Shown here: in pieces, positions 31,721 through 41,286 of the stretch | Layout: each line of letters begins with the position of its first letter | Position numbering within the stretch: the first letter of the stretch is position 1 | From: Luteimonas yindakuii | GTDB taxonomy: Bacteria > Pseudomonadota > Gammaproteobacteria > Xanthomonadales > Xanthomonadaceae | Assembly (NCBI RefSeq): GCF_004803715.2 | Contig: NZ_CP039383.2 | Coordinates: forward strand, 1,922,001-1,986,000 | Direction of reading: 5' to 3' | Length of the DNA stretch: 64,000 nucleotides | Made by a program: the position numbers and the translations under genes | The notes under the pieces: model-generated | What the model was told of the DNA's origin: nothing | Seen by the model: the letters and a program-made list of their open reading frames with translations, nothing else | The model's database searches: none

Positions 31721-32371
31721 GTGGACATCGCCTTGTTCAGTCGCACCACCATCGTCATCCTCGTGTTCGCGCTTGCCGCCGGCCTCGGCCTGCTGGTCGC
31801 GCAGAAGTTCTTCAACGATCCGTCGGCGCGCGCGCCGCAGACGCAGGCGGTGACGCTGTTCCCGCAGCCACGCGCGCTGCCACCGTTCTCGCTGCAGCAG
31901 TCCGATGGCACGCAGCTGGTACCGGGCGAACTGCAGGGCCACTGGACCGTGGTGTTCATCGGCTTCACGTTCTGCCCGGACGTGTGCCCGACCACGCTGG
32001 CGGAACTCGCCCAGGCCCAGCGGCAGTGGGAGGACCTGCCCGAGGCGGTGCGTCCGCGCGTGTTGTTCGTTTCGGTCGATCCGGAACGCGACACCCCGGA
32101 ACGCGCCGGCGAATACGCATCCGCGTTCCATCGCGACATCCTCGCCGCGACCGCCGACGTGCCCGCGCTCGAAGCCTTCACCCGCTCGCTGTCGCTGGTG
32201 TTCATGAAGGTGGCGCCGCCGGAAGGCGCGGCCGCCAACCAGTACACGATCGATCATTCCGCCTCGCTGGCGGTGCTCGACCCGCAGGCACGCATGGCCG
32301 GCGTGATCTCGCCGCCGTTCGATCCGGCGGCGATCGCCGCCGACCTGCGCCTGCTTACCGAAGCGCGCTGA
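31721..32371 (+). CDS. SCO1/SenC-family copper protein
   Basis: SCO proteins deliver copper to cytochrome c oxidase or act as periplasmic thiol oxidoreductases. The protein has 216 residues from a GTG start. One N-terminal membrane helix ([19 protein letters not shown]) is followed by a thioredoxin fold. Copper ligands are Cys85 and Cys89 in [15 protein letters not shown] and His179 in [20 protein letters not shown] at 31700-31705 lies just upstream. psd follows by 5 bp. Confidence 0.92.
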   Translation: MDIALFSRTTIVILVFALAAGLGLLVAQKFFNDPSARAPQTQAVTLFPQPRALPPFSLQQSDGTQLVPGELQGHWTVVFIGFTFCPDVCPTTLAELAQAQRQWEDLPEAVRPRVLFVSVDPERDTPERAGEYASAFHRDILAATADVPALEAFTRSLSLVFMKVAPPEGAAANQYTIDHSASLAVLDPQARMAGVISPPFDPAAIAADLRLLTEAR

Positions 32372-32376
32372 CGCCG

Positions 32377-33240
32377 ATGGCTTTCGACCCGATCACCCCG
32401 CTTACCCACGTCCTGCCCCATCGCCTGCTGTCCGGACTCGCCCGGCGGCTGGCCTATTCCGAGAATCCCCGCGTCAAGCAGTGGTTGATCGACACCGTGG
32501 TCCGCCGCTTCGGCGTGGACCTGGGCGAAGCCGCGGAGTCGGATCCGAACGCGTACGCGAGTTTCAATGCGTTCTTTACCCGTACGTTGCGCGACGGCGT
32601 GCACGTGGCGGACCCGGATCCACGCGCACTGCTGATGCCCGCCGATGGCCGGGTGAGCCAGTGCGGCGCGGTCGGCCACCCGGACGAGCGTGGGCGCATC
32701 TTCCAGGCCAAGGGCCGTTCGTTCACCGCCGGCGAGCTGCTGGGCAGCGACGCCGACGCCGAAGTCTTCGATGGCGGCGTGTTCGCCACCGTCTATCTCT
32801 CGCCGCGCGATTACCACCGGGTGCACATGCCATGGACCGGGGAGCTGCGCGAAACCGTGCACGTGCCCGGCCGACTGTTCAGCGTCGGCCCCTCCGCCGT
32901 CGCCGCGGTGCCGCGCCTGTTCGCCCGCAACGAACGCCTGGTCTGCCATTTCGACACCGACTTCGGGCCGATGGCGATGGTCATGGTGGGCGCGCTGCTG
33001 GTGTCCGGGGTGGAAACCGTCTGGAGTGGCGTCGAGATCCCGAAGTACGGGCGACGGATCACCCGCAAGGACTACCGTGGCCGCGGCATCGTCATCGAGC
33101 GCTTCGCGGAAATGGCGCGCTTCAACTACGGCTCCACCGTGATCGTGTTGCTGCCGCCGGGCGTGGCCGAGCTGTCATCGACGCTCGGGCCGGAAGTGGC
33201 GGTGCGCCTCGGCCAGCGGCTGGCGACGCGCACCGCGTAA
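32377..33240 (+). CDS. psd: Phosphatidylserine decarboxylase proenzyme
   Basis: Makes phosphatidylethanolamine at the inner membrane. It has 287 residues. It self-cleaves between Gly252 and Ser253 in [14 protein letters not shown] to create the pyruvoyl group. Asp90 ([11 protein letters not shown]) and His150 (YHRVHMPW) complete the likely self-cleavage triad. The start is at 32377 ([20 protein letters not shown]). It ends 18 bp from the convergent transglycosylase gene. Confidence 0.96.
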   Translation: MAFDPITPLTHVLPHRLLSGLARRLAYSENPRVKQWLIDTVVRRFGVDLGEAAESDPNAYASFNAFFTRTLRDGVHVADPDPRALLMPADGRVSQCGAVGHPDERGRIFQAKGRSFTAGELLGSDADAEVFDGGVFATVYLSPRDYHRVHMPWTGELRETVHVPGRLFSVGPSAVAAVPRLFARNERLVCHFDTDFGPMAMVMVGALLVSGVETVWSGVEIPKYGRRITRKDYRGRGIVIERFAEMARFNYGSTVIVLLPPGVAELSSTLGPEVAVRLGQRLATRTA

Positions 33241-33258
33241 CCACGCGCGGCGCCGCAG

Positions 33259-34818
33259 CTAGCCGCTGCAGCCGGCCAGCGTCAGCTCCTGGCCGGGACG
33301 GATCGCATACGACGGGGCGCGCAGCTCGTTGGCGCGCGCAAGCGCGCCCAGGTCGCAGCCATAGCGCTGCGCGATGCGTCCCAGCGTCTCGCCACGGTTG
33401 ACCCGGTGCCTGCGCGCGGCAGGCGCTGCCGGCGCGTCAGTGACGGGGGCGAGAGTCCCCGCACCCGCCATCGGCATTGGCTCGAGCGCACCAAGGCGCA
33501 CCACCGCGTTCGCGGGATCGCTGCGCACCAGTTCGTGCGCGAGTTGCGCGCGTGAGCCGCGCGTACACCAGCGGTTGTAGAGGTTGACCACGCGCGTGGT
33601 GGCGTTGAGCTGGGTACCGGCCGGGATCATCTCGTCGGCGCGATAGCGCGGATTGAGGTTGCGCAGCACGCGCATGTAGCCCGGCGGCGAACCGCTGCTG
33701 CCCAGACAGATGGTCAGCTCGTAGATCGTCGCCGGCTTCTGCAGCGCAAGCACTGCGGGGCGTGTATCGACATCGGGGAACTCCAGCCCGTAGCGGCGCG
33801 GATGCAGGAACAGCCACGCCGCGGCGATCACCATCGGCACGTAGTCGCGGGTCTCCGGCGGGAACTGGCTGTACACCGATTCGTCCCAGAAGTTGGTGCC
33901 GCCTTCATTGAACACGCGCCGCGCGCGGCCCTCGCCGCCGTTGTAGCCGGCAAGGGCGAGTTCGATGTTGTTGTCGAGCTCGCGCATGCGCTCGGTCAGG
34001 TAGCTGGCGCTGGCCTGCGAGGCGGCATAGGGGTCGTAGCGGGTGTCGAAGCCGGTGGCATCCGGGCCGATGCCGAAACGGCGGCCGGTGGCATACATGA
34101 ACTGCATCGGCCCGGCGGCGCCGGCGCGCGACGTGGAGTGCACGCGGCCGTTGGATTCCTTGGCCAGGATGCCGAACAGCAGCGCCTCGGGCAGGCCCGC
34201 CTTCTCGAAGTTGGGCCACATCTGCGGGCGCATGTACTGGTAGTTCTCGTAGCTGGTCAGCAGCTGGACGCGCATGTCGGTGAGCCAGCGACGGATGCCT
34301 TCCTGCACCGCCGGGTTGAACTGCACCATCGTGGCGAAGCGCTGGCCGTCGGTGAGCAGTGCCGCGGCCTGCGCGCCGGCCGGCACGCTCGCCCCGCCCG
34401 GCAGGGTGCCCATGCCATCGGGATCGGGATCGAATGGATCCGCCTCCTCGCCCTCGGCCGGCACGTTCGCCGAGTCCGCGCCCGCCTTGAGCAGGCGCTT
34501 GAAGGTGGTGACGTAGGCCACCGGATCGCAGCCACGCTGGCGGCCGCACTCCACCATCACGTCCTCCATGTCCTCCAGCGCGGCATCGCCTTCGGCGGCG
34601 GCACCCGGCTCCTCGTTGCGCACCCGCACCATGGCCTCGCGGTAGCGCAGCTCGGCCTGGTCCATGCGTGCCTGCAGCGCATCGGCCGAGGCGCGGTCAC
34701 GCCGTGACTGCGCGGACGCTTCCGGAACCGCCAGGAACGGCACGATGGCGACGGCGAGCAACAGGCAGACCGGAAGGCAGCGTGCGCGGAAAGCGGAACA
34801 GGTGGCTGCGCGGGACAT
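33259..34818 (-). CDS. MltD-like lytic transglycosylase with LysM domain
   Basis: Cleaves the glycan strands of peptidoglycan. It has 519 residues from the ATG at 34818, which gives a classical signal peptide (LPVCLLLAVAIVPFLAVPEA). A charged, partly helical region of about 150 residues precedes the SLT domain. The catalytic glutamate is Glu221 in GILAKESNGRVHSTSRAGAA, followed by GPMQFMYATGRRFGIGP and ALAGYNGGEGRARRV. A single C-terminal LysM (HRVNRGETLGRIAQRYGCD) binds peptidoglycan. MltD of Escherichia coli has two LysM repeats, so the exact class is uncertain. An open extension to 34977 overlaps the divergent gene's promoter. Confidence 0.88.
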   Translation of the reverse strand: MSRAATCSAFRARCLPVCLLLAVAIVPFLAVPEASAQSRRDRASADALQARMDQAELRYREAMVRVRNEEPGAAAEGDAALEDMEDVMVECGRQRGCDPVAYVTTFKRLLKAGADSANVPAEGEEADPFDPDPDGMGTLPGGASVPAGAQAAALLTDGQRFATMVQFNPAVQEGIRRWLTDMRVQLLTSYENYQYMRPQMWPNFEKAGLPEALLFGILAKESNGRVHSTSRAGAAGPMQFMYATGRRFGIGPDATGFDTRYDPYAASQASASYLTERMRELDNNIELALAGYNGGEGRARRVFNEGGTNFWDESVYSQFPPETRDYVPMVIAAAWLFLHPRRYGLEFPDVDTRPAVLALQKPATIYELTICLGSSGSPPGYMRVLRNLNPRYRADEMIPAGTQLNATTRVVNLYNRWCTRGSRAQLAHELVRSDPANAVVRLGALEPMPMAGAGTLAPVTDAPAAPAARRHRVNRGETLGRIAQRYGCDLGALARANELRAPSYAIRPGQELTLAGCSG

Positions 34819-34845
34819 GCGATCTTCAACGGCGACGGGAGTGGC

Positions 34846-34851
34846 AGGGTA
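34846..34851 (-). promoter_or_regulatory. Candidate -10 element for the lytic transglycosylase
   Basis: TACCCT on the minus strand ends 27 nt before the ATG at 34818. It is a weak match on its own and is listed because of the recurring distance. Confidence 0.3.
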
Positions 34852-34908
34852 GCGGCGACCAGCGCACGCGGGCAAACCCGCCACGGCCAGTGTGACGGGC
34901 GCCTCACG

Positions 34909-34914
34909 TAGAAT
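34909..34914 (+). promoter_or_regulatory. Candidate -10 element for the HerA-like ATPase operon
   Basis: TAGAAT ends 28 nt before the ATG at 34943, in the 124-bp divergent region shared with the lytic transglycosylase. No -35 was recognised. Confidence 0.45.
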
Positions 34915-34942
34915 CATCGGCGTCAGATGCGCGGGAGCGTTC

Positions 34943-36439
34943 ATGGATCCGATCCTCGTTGGCAAGTCGACGACCACCGCCGACGGTGCGCCGGTGGTGC
35001 TGCAGCCCCGCTACGGCAACCGGCACGGCCTGGTGGCAGGCGCCACCGGAACCGGCAAGACGGTCACCCTGATGACCCTCGCCGAAGGTTTCTCGCGGAT
35101 CGGCGTGCCGGTCTTCATCGCCGACGTGAAGGGTGACGTGGCCGGCCTGGCCGTAGCCGGCGACGACAGCCCGAAACTGCGCGAGCGCGTGGCGGCGATC
35201 GGCATCGACGATTACCGGCCGGAAGGCTGCCCGACCGTCTTCTGGGACCTGTACGGGCGCCTTGGCCATCCGGTGCGGACGACGGCCAGCGAAATGGGCC
35301 CGCTGCTGCTGTCGCGCATCCTCGAGCTCAACGACACCCAGGCGGGCGTGCTCGACATCGTGTTCAAGCTCGCCGACGACCGCGGGCTGCTGCTGCTCGA
35401 CCTCGCCGACCTGCGCGCCCTGCTGGCGCTGGTGGCGGAGGAACGCAAGACGGTCTCGGCTGAATACGGCCTGGTCAGCGCGCAGACCGTTGCCGCCATC
35501 CAGCGGTCGCTGCTGCGCCTGTCGCAGGACGGTGGCGAGGCGTTCTTCGGCGAACCGGCGCTGGAACTGCACGACCTGATGCGCGTCGACCACCCCGGTC
35601 GTGGCGTGGTCGGCATCCTCGCCGCCGACCAGCTGGTGCTCAAACCGCGGCTGTATTCGACGTTCCTGCTGTGGCTGCTGTCGGAGCTGTTCGAGACGCT
35701 GCCCGAAGTCGGCGACCTCGACCGGCCCAAGCTGGTGTTCGTGTTCGACGAGGCGCACCTGCTGTTCGGCGATGCCCCAGCGCCGCTGCGCCAGCGCATC
35801 GAGCAGGTGGTGCGGCTGATCCGGTCCAAGGGCGTGGGCGTGTACTTCTGTTCGCAGTTCCCGGATGACGTGCCCGGCGAGATCCTCGGCCAGCTCGGCA
35901 ACCGCGTGCAGCACGCTCTGCGCGCATTCACCCCGCGCGACCAGAAGGCGGTGCGGACGGCGGCGGAAACCTTTGTCGCCAACCCCGGCCTTGACGTGGC
36001 GCAGGCCATCGGCCAGCTCGGTACCGGCGAGGCGCTGGTCTCCACGTTGCAGGACACCGACCGTTCGCGTGCCGTGCCGTCCGCGGTGGAGCGCACGCTG
36101 ATCGCGCCGCCGCGTTGCCGGATGGGGCCTATCAGCGACGCCGAGCGCGCGCGCCTGCGCGCCGCCAGCCCGGTCGGCGCGAAATACGAAGCCGCGGTCG
36201 ACCGCGAATCCGCTGCCGAACTGCTGGCACGCCGGGCGACCGCACAAACGGAAGCAGCCGATGCGCCGAAGGCGGCAGCGCGAAACGAAGGTGGTGTCGG
36301 CCAACGCATCAACGAGTGGCTGTTCGGCACCAGCCGCCGCCAGGGCGTGATCGAGGCCGCGGGCAAGCAGGCGGCACGGACCATCACCAACCGGATCGTG
36401 CGCGGGGTGCTTGGCAACTTCCCCGCCGGGCGCCGCTGA
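34943..36439 (+). CDS. HerA-like ATPase (DUF853 family)
   Basis: A 498-residue P-loop ATPase of the helicase HerA-like/DUF853 family, YjgR in Escherichia coli, with no firm biochemical role. Walker A is GATGTGKT (residues 33-40); Walker B with its acid is KLVFVFDEAHLLF; an arginine-rich segment (EQVVRLIRSKGVGVYFCSQF) follows. The last 70 residues are Ala/Arg-rich and end with an amphipathic stretch (INEWLFGTSRRQGVIEAA). The start is at 34943 (MDPILVGKSTTTADG), with GGGAG 8 nt upstream. It heads a tight operon with an NlpE-like lipoprotein and greB. Confidence 0.88.
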   Translation: MDPILVGKSTTTADGAPVVLQPRYGNRHGLVAGATGTGKTVTLMTLAEGFSRIGVPVFIADVKGDVAGLAVAGDDSPKLRERVAAIGIDDYRPEGCPTVFWDLYGRLGHPVRTTASEMGPLLLSRILELNDTQAGVLDIVFKLADDRGLLLLDLADLRALLALVAEERKTVSAEYGLVSAQTVAAIQRSLLRLSQDGGEAFFGEPALELHDLMRVDHPGRGVVGILAADQLVLKPRLYSTFLLWLLSELFETLPEVGDLDRPKLVFVFDEAHLLFGDAPAPLRQRIEQVVRLIRSKGVGVYFCSQFPDDVPGEILGQLGNRVQHALRAFTPRDQKAVRTAAETFVANPGLDVAQAIGQLGTGEALVSTLQDTDRSRAVPSAVERTLIAPPRCRMGPISDAERARLRAASPVGAKYEAAVDRESAAELLARRATAQTEAADAPKAAARNEGGVGQRINEWLFGTSRRQGVIEAAGKQAARTITNRIVRGVLGNFPAGRR

Positions 36440-36442
36440 ACG

Positions 36443-36937
36443 ATGCGGACCCGTCGTTTTCCCGATGCATCGCACGTCGCCCTGGCGCTGCTCGCTGCAG
36501 CGTGCCTGCTGGTGGTCGCCGGTTGTGCGCGCGAACCCACGGACGATGTGGAACCAGCGGCCGCGCTGACCGTCGCCGGCGCCGGTGCGGGCAGCGTCGA
36601 CGGCCCGGCTGTCGACCCGTCGCCCCCCTCCACCGAAGGCGTTTTCGAAGGTGCCCTGCCCTGCGACGGTTGCGATCACGCGCAGGCCGTCGACGCCACC
36701 CTGCACCTGCGGCCCGATGGCGGCTTCGAACTGATCGAGCGCCAGGCCGACGGTGGGGAGACCATCGAACATGCGGGGGTCTGGTATGCCAGCGACGACG
36801 GCCGCGCGATCCTGCTCGCGGACGACCACGGCCATGGCCATCGCGTGTTTGAATGGCAGGGCGACGATGCGTTGCGCCTGTTGCCCGATGCGCCGGTGGA
36901 CGATGCCGAGCCGGTGGTGCTGGTGAGGGCGGACTGA
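36443..36937 (+). CDS. NlpE-like (N-terminal domain) lipoprotein
   Basis: A 164-residue lipoprotein with signal peptide and lipobox VVAGC (Cys near residue 28). The mature part has [20 protein letters not shown], the CxxC-containing NlpE N-terminal motif, followed by a beta-rich domain ([19 protein letters not shown]). In Escherichia coli NlpE is an outer-membrane sensor for copper and adhesion stress through Cpx; this protein has only the N-terminal half. It lies 3 bp after the ATPase gene, and its TGA overlaps the greB ATG by one base. Confidence 0.8.
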   Translation: MRTRRFPDASHVALALLAAACLLVVAGCAREPTDDVEPAAALTVAGAGAGSVDGPAVDPSPPSTEGVFEGALPCDGCDHAQAVDATLHLRPDGGFELIERQADGGETIEHAGVWYASDDGRAILLADDHGHGHRVFEWQGDDALRLLPDAPVDDAEPVVLVRAD

Positions 36938-37458
36938 TGGGTCGCTGGCGACCGCCACCGGAAAAAAGCACGGCGCTGATCACCCGCGACGGCCACGAAC
37001 GGTTGAAGCGCGAGCTGGACGAGCTGTGGCGCCAGCGCCGTCCGGAGGTGGTGCGGGCACTGGCCGCGGCGGCCGCCGAGGGCGACCGCTCCGAGAATGC
37101 CGAATACACCTATCGCAAGAAGCAGCTTGCCGAAATCGACCGCCGCGTGCGCTATCTCTCGAAACGGCTGGAACAGCTGCGCGTGGTCGACGAGGCTCCA
37201 TCGGATCCGGACGCGGTGTTCTTCGGGGCCCGGGTCGAACTGGAAAATGCCGCGACCGGCGAGGTCCACCACTACCGCATCGTCGGACCGGACGAGACCG
37301 ATGCGCGCGACGGGCTGATCAGCATCGACTCGCCGCTGGCGCGCGCGTTGCTACGCAAGCGCCTCGACGATGAAGTCGAGGCGATGCTGCCGGCGGGGCC
37401 GGTGACCTTCGTGATCGCCGACGTGAGTTACGCCGACGATACGGCCGCCCAACCGTAG
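36937..37458 (+). CDS. greB: Transcription elongation factor GreB
   Basis: Stimulates RNA cleavage by backtracked RNA polymerase. It has 173 residues. The N-terminal coiled coil begins [19 protein letters not shown] and carries the acidic tip in [20 protein letters not shown]. The C-terminal domain has [20 protein letters not shown], the GreB-like version. It starts within the stop of the lipoprotein gene (TGATG), so translation is probably coupled. Confidence 0.94.
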   Translation: MGRWRPPPEKSTALITRDGHERLKRELDELWRQRRPEVVRALAAAAAEGDRSENAEYTYRKKQLAEIDRRVRYLSKRLEQLRVVDEAPSDPDAVFFGARVELENAATGEVHHYRIVGPDETDARDGLISIDSPLARALLRKRLDDEVEAMLPAGPVTFVIADVSYADDTAAQP

Positions 37459-37473
37459 GCCCGCATCAGCCGA

Positions 37474-38001
37474 TCAGGCGAGCGCGCCGATCACCGCATC
37501 GGTGAACGCCGGGATGTCGTCCGGCTTGCGGCTGGTGATCAGGTGCCCGTCCGTCACCACCTCGGCATCGCGCCAGTCGGCACCGGCGTTCTCCATGTCG
37601 GTGCGGATCGAGTGATACGAGGTCAGCTTGCGACCCTCGACCACGCCGGCCTCGGCAAGCAGCCACGGACCATGGCAGATCGCCGCCAGCGGCTTGCCCG
37701 CGCGATCGAACGCCTGCACGAACGCGACGGCATCGGCGTCGGTGCGCAGGCGATCGGGATTGATGACGCCGCCCGGCAGCACCAGCGCGTCGTAATCATC
37801 CGCGCTGGCATCGCCAAGCACCCTGTCAACGGCGACGGTGTCGCCCCAGTCCTTGTCCTTCCAGCCGCGGATCTCGCCGCGCTCCGGCGAGATCACCTCG
37901 ACGTCGAAGCCCGCCTCCTTGAGGCGGCGGCGCGGCTCGAGCAGCTCCGACTGCTCGTAACCATGGGTGGCGAGGATGGCGACGCGCTTGGCATTGGCCA
38001 T
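37474..38001 (-). CDS. DJ-1/PfpI family protein
   Basis: A 175-residue member of the DJ-1/PfpI superfamily, annotated in relatives as protease, glyoxalase or deglycase. The nucleophile elbow is AAICHGPWLLAEAG with Cys109-His110; a supporting glutamate is in THGYEQSELLEP. The start is placed at 38001 (MANAKRVAILATHG), with GGAG upstream. It is convergent with greB (15 bp apart) and lies 63 bp downstream of rimO. The physiological substrate cannot be read from sequence. Confidence 0.9.
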   Translation of the reverse strand: MANAKRVAILATHGYEQSELLEPRRRLKEAGFDVEVISPERGEIRGWKDKDWGDTVAVDRVLGDASADDYDALVLPGGVINPDRLRTDADAVAFVQAFDRAGKPLAAICHGPWLLAEAGVVEGRKLTSYHSIRTDMENAGADWRDAEVVTDGHLITSRKPDDIPAFTDAVIGALA

Positions 38002-38064
38002 GGGGGGGCACTCCGGTGACAGGGGCCGACGAGGCTCCACCATCCACGGTCACCCGGCCGTGAA

Positions 38065-39453
38065 TCAGGCCGTGCCGAGCACCGGCAACAGATCGGCCTC
38101 GACCTCGCCGTACAGGTCGTGCTCGTCGCTGCCGAGGATGCGCACGTCGACGAAATCCCCCGGCACGAGGCCGGCCGCCGCGCCGTCCTGGATCTGCACC
38201 AGGCCGTCGATCTCGGGCGCATCCGCCCGCGAACGTGCGAGCGCAAGCTCGCCGTCGATGGCATCGACGATGCAGCGCTGGACGCTGCCGACGCGGGCAT
38301 CGAGGCGCGCGGCCGACACCGCGGCCTGCCGCTCCATGAAGCGCGCCAGGCGTTCCTGCTTGACCGCTTCGTCGACCGGATCGGGCAGCAGGTTCGCCGC
38401 GGCGCCGTCGACCGGCGAGTAGGCAAAGGCGCCGACGCGGTCGAGCTGGGCTTCGTCAAGGAAGTCGAGCAACGCCTCGAACTCCGCATCGGTCTCGCCC
38501 GGAAAACCGACGATGAAGGTCGAGCGGATGGTCAGCTCGGGACAGATCGCGCGCCAGCGCTGGATCCGTTCCAGCGTGCGATCGACCGCGCCCGGGCGCT
38601 TCATCAGCTTGAGGATGCGCGGGCTGGCGTGCTGGAACGGGATGTCGAGGTACGGCAGCAGCTTGCCTTCGGCCATCAGCGGGATGACATCGTCGACGTG
38701 CGGATACGGGTAGACGTAATGCAGGCGGGTCCAGACGTCGAGCTCGGCCAGGCCCTCGCACAGCGTCTTCATCCGCGTCTGCCACGCGCGGCCGCGCCAT
38801 TCGCGCTCGGCGTAGCGCAGGTCGACACCGTAGGCCGAGGTGTCCTGCGAGACCACCAACAGCTCGCGCACGCCGCCGCGCACCAGGCGCTCGGCTTCGC
38901 GCAGCACCTCGTCGACCGGCCGCGACACCAGGTCGCCACGCATCGACGGAATGATGCAGAAGCTGCAGCGGTGGTTGCAGCCCTCGGAAATCTTCAGGTA
39001 CGCGTAGTGCTTCGGCGTCAGCTTGATGCCGGTGTCGTTGTCGTCGCTGCGCAGCGGCACCAGGTCGAGGAAGGGATCGTGGCGCGGCGGCGCGGCCGCA
39101 TGCACGGCCGTCATCACGCTGGCGTAGTCCTGCGGCCCGCTGATCGACAGCACGTCCGGATGCGCCTCGCGGATCAGCGCCTCGCGCTTGCCCAGGCAAC
39201 CGGTGACGATGACGCGGCCGTTCTCGGCCATGGCTTCACCAATCGCATCCAGCGATTCCTCCACTGCCGCATCGATGAAGCCGCAGGTGTTGACCACCAC
39301 CACGTCGGCATCGTCGTAGCTCTGCACGAGGTCGTAACCCTCGACCCGGAGCTGGGTGAGGATGCGCTCGGAATCGACCAGCGCCTTGGGGCAGCCGAGA
39401 CTGACGAAACCGACCCTGGGGCCGGGGTTCCGGGAAGACATGGGGGTGGACAT
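38065..39453 (-). CDS. rimO: Ribosomal protein S12 methylthiotransferase RimO
   Basis: Radical-SAM enzyme that adds a methylthio group to an aspartate of ribosomal protein S12. It has 462 residues. The N-terminal MTTase domain has [36 protein letters not shown] and [11 protein letters not shown], which supply the auxiliary cluster. The radical-SAM motif is [18 protein letters not shown], and a C-terminal TRAM domain is present. A second start at 39438 is possible. It is divergent from the dienelactone hydrolase gene. Confidence 0.96.
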   Translation of the reverse strand: MSTPMSSRNPGPRVGFVSLGCPKALVDSERILTQLRVEGYDLVQSYDDADVVVVNTCGFIDAAVEESLDAIGEAMAENGRVIVTGCLGKREALIREAHPDVLSISGPQDYASVMTAVHAAAPPRHDPFLDLVPLRSDDNDTGIKLTPKHYAYLKISEGCNHRCSFCIIPSMRGDLVSRPVDEVLREAERLVRGGVRELLVVSQDTSAYGVDLRYAEREWRGRAWQTRMKTLCEGLAELDVWTRLHYVYPYPHVDDVIPLMAEGKLLPYLDIPFQHASPRILKLMKRPGAVDRTLERIQRWRAICPELTIRSTFIVGFPGETDAEFEALLDFLDEAQLDRVGAFAYSPVDGAAANLLPDPVDEAVKQERLARFMERQAAVSAARLDARVGSVQRCIVDAIDGELALARSRADAPEIDGLVQIQDGAAAGLVPGDFVDVRILGSDEHDLYGEVEADLLPVLGTA

Positions 39454-39485
39454 GGGGACCGTAGAGGTGACGCGCGCGACCGGCG

Positions 39486-39491
39486 ATTATA
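39486..39491 (-). promoter_or_regulatory. Consensus -10 element for rimO
   Basis: A perfect TATAAT on the minus strand, 32 nt before the rimO ATG at 39453. The region 17 bp behind it (CCGGTG) does not resemble a -35 box. Confidence 0.5.
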
Positions 39492-39563
39492 CGGTGCCGG
39501 GGGCCGCCCACCGGCTCCGGCGGGTGGGCGGTTCAGCCTCGCAACGGCTCACGCGGCGGCCGC

Positions 39564-39569
39564 TAGAAT
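39564..39569 (+). promoter_or_regulatory. Candidate -10 element for the dienelactone hydrolase gene
   Basis: TAGAAT ends 27 nt before the ATG at 39597, in the 143-bp divergent region shared with rimO. No -35 was recognised. Confidence 0.45.
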
Positions 39570-39596
39570 CCGGGACGTTCGCAGCGGGAGCACGGC

Positions 39597-40271
39597 ATGG
39601 GCAGGGACATCGCGATCGGCTCGGCACACGGCAGCATCGGTGGATGGCGCGCGCAGTCGCCGGGCGCACCCCGCGGCGGCCTCGTGGTGGTGCAGGAAAT
39701 CTTCGGCGTCAACGCGCACATGCGCAGCGTCGTCGACCGCTACGCCGCCGAGGGCTACACCGCGATCGCGCCGGCGCTGTTCGACCTTGTCCAGCGCGAC
39801 GTCGAACTGGCCTATGACGATGCCGGGTTCTCGCGCGGCCGCGAGCTTGCCGGCACACTCGGCTTCGATCGCGCGGTCGCACTGGTCGAGGCCACCGCAG
39901 GCGTCCTGCGCGATGACGGCCTCGCGGTCGCCGTAGTGGGATTCTGCTGGGGCGGAAGCGTCGCCCTGCTCGCGAACACGCGCCTCGGCCTGCCTGCTGT
40001 CAGCTATTACGGTGCGCGCTCGCTGCCGTTCCTGGACGAGCCGCTGCGCGCTCCGATGCAGTTCCACTTCGGCGCCCACGACCCCAGCATTCCCGCCGAC
40101 GACATCGAACGGCACCGCAACGCATATCCCGACGCCGAGCTGCATGTCCATGCCGACGCCGGACATGGTTTCAACCGCGACGTCGATCCGCGTCACTTCA
40201 TCCCTGCAGCGGCATCGCTCGCCCACCAGCGCACGCTGGCGTTCCTGCGCCGCGTGCTGCCCGAGGCCTGA
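39597..40271 (+). CDS. Dienelactone hydrolase family protein
   Basis: An alpha/beta hydrolase of 224 residues. The nucleophile is Cys117 in VVGFCWGGSVALLA, typical of dienelactone hydrolases. Aspartate and histidine of the triad are in HFGAHDPSIPADD and VHADAGHGFNRD. The N terminus QEIFGVNAHMRSVVDRYA is also characteristic. No chloroaromatic pathway genes are nearby, so the substrate is unknown. The HIT gene follows by 5 bp. Confidence 0.93.
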   Translation: MGRDIAIGSAHGSIGGWRAQSPGAPRGGLVVVQEIFGVNAHMRSVVDRYAAEGYTAIAPALFDLVQRDVELAYDDAGFSRGRELAGTLGFDRAVALVEATAGVLRDDGLAVAVVGFCWGGSVALLANTRLGLPAVSYYGARSLPFLDEPLRAPMQFHFGAHDPSIPADDIERHRNAYPDAELHVHADAGHGFNRDVDPRHFIPAAASLAHQRTLAFLRRVLPEA

Positions 40272-40276
40272 CCAAC

Positions 40277-40708
40277 ATGGACACCGCCGGCTACCACCTG
40301 CACCCGCAACTCGCCGCCGACAGCCATCCGCTGGCGACGCTTGCACTGAGCGAGCTGAGGCTGATCGACGACGCCAACTATCCATGGCTGGTGCTGGTGC
40401 CGCGGGTTGCCGACGCGGTCGAACTCATCGATCTCGGCCGCGACCAGCGCGTGCAGCTGACCGACGAGATCGACTTCGCCGCGCGCCTGCTGCGCGCCGC
40501 AGTGCGTCCGGACAAGCTCAATGTCGCGGCACTCGGCAACATGGTGCCGCAGTTGCACGTGCACGTGATCGCGCGTTTCCAGGACGACCCGGCATGGCCG
40601 GCGCCGGTCTGGGGCCGGCTGGCCGCCAGGCCGTACGCACCGGAAGCGCTGGTCGAGCGGATCCGCAACTTCCAGCGCGCGATGGCCGATCTCGCCGGCG
40701 GCGCGTAG
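40277..40708 (+). CDS. HIT domain protein
   Basis: A 143-residue histidine-triad protein, probably a nucleotide hydrolase or diadenosine-polyphosphate hydrolase. It has the N-terminal SELRLIDDANYPWLVLVPR and the triad region NMVPQLHVHVIARFQDDPAW. Only the first two histidines of the usual HxHxH are present; the third position is Ile-Ala. As I recall, this QLHVHVIAR form is normal for a bacterial HIT subfamily, so I do not treat it as inactivation. It ends 5 bp from the convergent dcd. Confidence 0.88.
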   Translation: MDTAGYHLHPQLAADSHPLATLALSELRLIDDANYPWLVLVPRVADAVELIDLGRDQRVQLTDEIDFAARLLRAAVRPDKLNVAALGNMVPQLHVHVIARFQDDPAWPAPVWGRLAARPYAPEALVERIRNFQRAMADLAGGA

Positions 40709-40713
40709 GCCGC

Positions 40714-41286
40714 TCAGGTACGCGGCAGGGTGACGCCGGTCTGCCCCTGGTACTTGCCGCCACGGTCGCGGTAGGACGTCTCGCAGACCTCGTCGGACTG
40801 GAAGAACAGCATCTGCGCGACGCCCTCATTGGCATAGATGCGCGCCGGCAAGGGTGTGGTGTTGCTGAACTCCAGGGTCACATGCCCTTCCCACTCGGGC
40901 TCGAGCGGCGTCACGTTGACGATGATCCCGCAGCGCGCATACGTGCTCTTGCCCAGGCACACCACCAGCACGTCGCGCGGGATGCGGAAGTACTCCACCG
41001 TGCGCGCCAGCGCGAACGAGTTCGGCGGGATGATGCAGACGTCCGACTCGATGTCGACGAAGCTCTTCGGGTCGAAGTGCTTGGGGTCGACGATGGTCGA
41101 ATTGATGTTGGTGAACACCTTGAACTCGCGCGAGCAACGCACGTCGTAGCCGTAGCTCGACGTGCCATAGCTGACGATCCGCTGGCCACCCGCGTCCTGC
41201 TTGATCTGCCCCGCCTCGAACGGCTCGATCATCCCGCCGGGCTGTTCGGACATGCGGCGGATCCAGCGGTCGCTCTTGATGGTCAT
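40714..41286 (-). CDS. dcd: dCTP deaminase
   Basis: Deaminates dCTP to dUTP for thymidylate synthesis. It has 190 residues. The start is fixed at 41286 ([20 protein letters not shown]). Typical parts are [20 protein letters not shown], the nucleotide-binding [20 protein letters not shown] and the catalytic glutamate in [21 protein letters not shown] at 41321-41326 (minus), 34 nt upstream, may be a -10. Confidence 0.95.
   Translation of the reverse strand: MTIKSDRWIRRMSEQPGGMIEPFEAGQIKQDAGGQRIVSYGTSSYGYDVRCSREFKVFTNINSTIVDPKHFDPKSFVDIESDVCIIPPNSFALARTVEYFRIPRDVLVVCLGKSTYARCGIIVNVTPLEPEWEGHVTLEFSNTTPLPARIYANEGVAQMLFFQSDEVCETSYRDRGGKYQGQTGVTLPRT

Noticed and set aside
40277-40708. HIT protein missing the third histidine of the triad, possibly inactive
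   Set aside because: The QLHVHVIAR form seems to be the normal motif of this bacterial HIT subfamily, so it is not evidence of decay.
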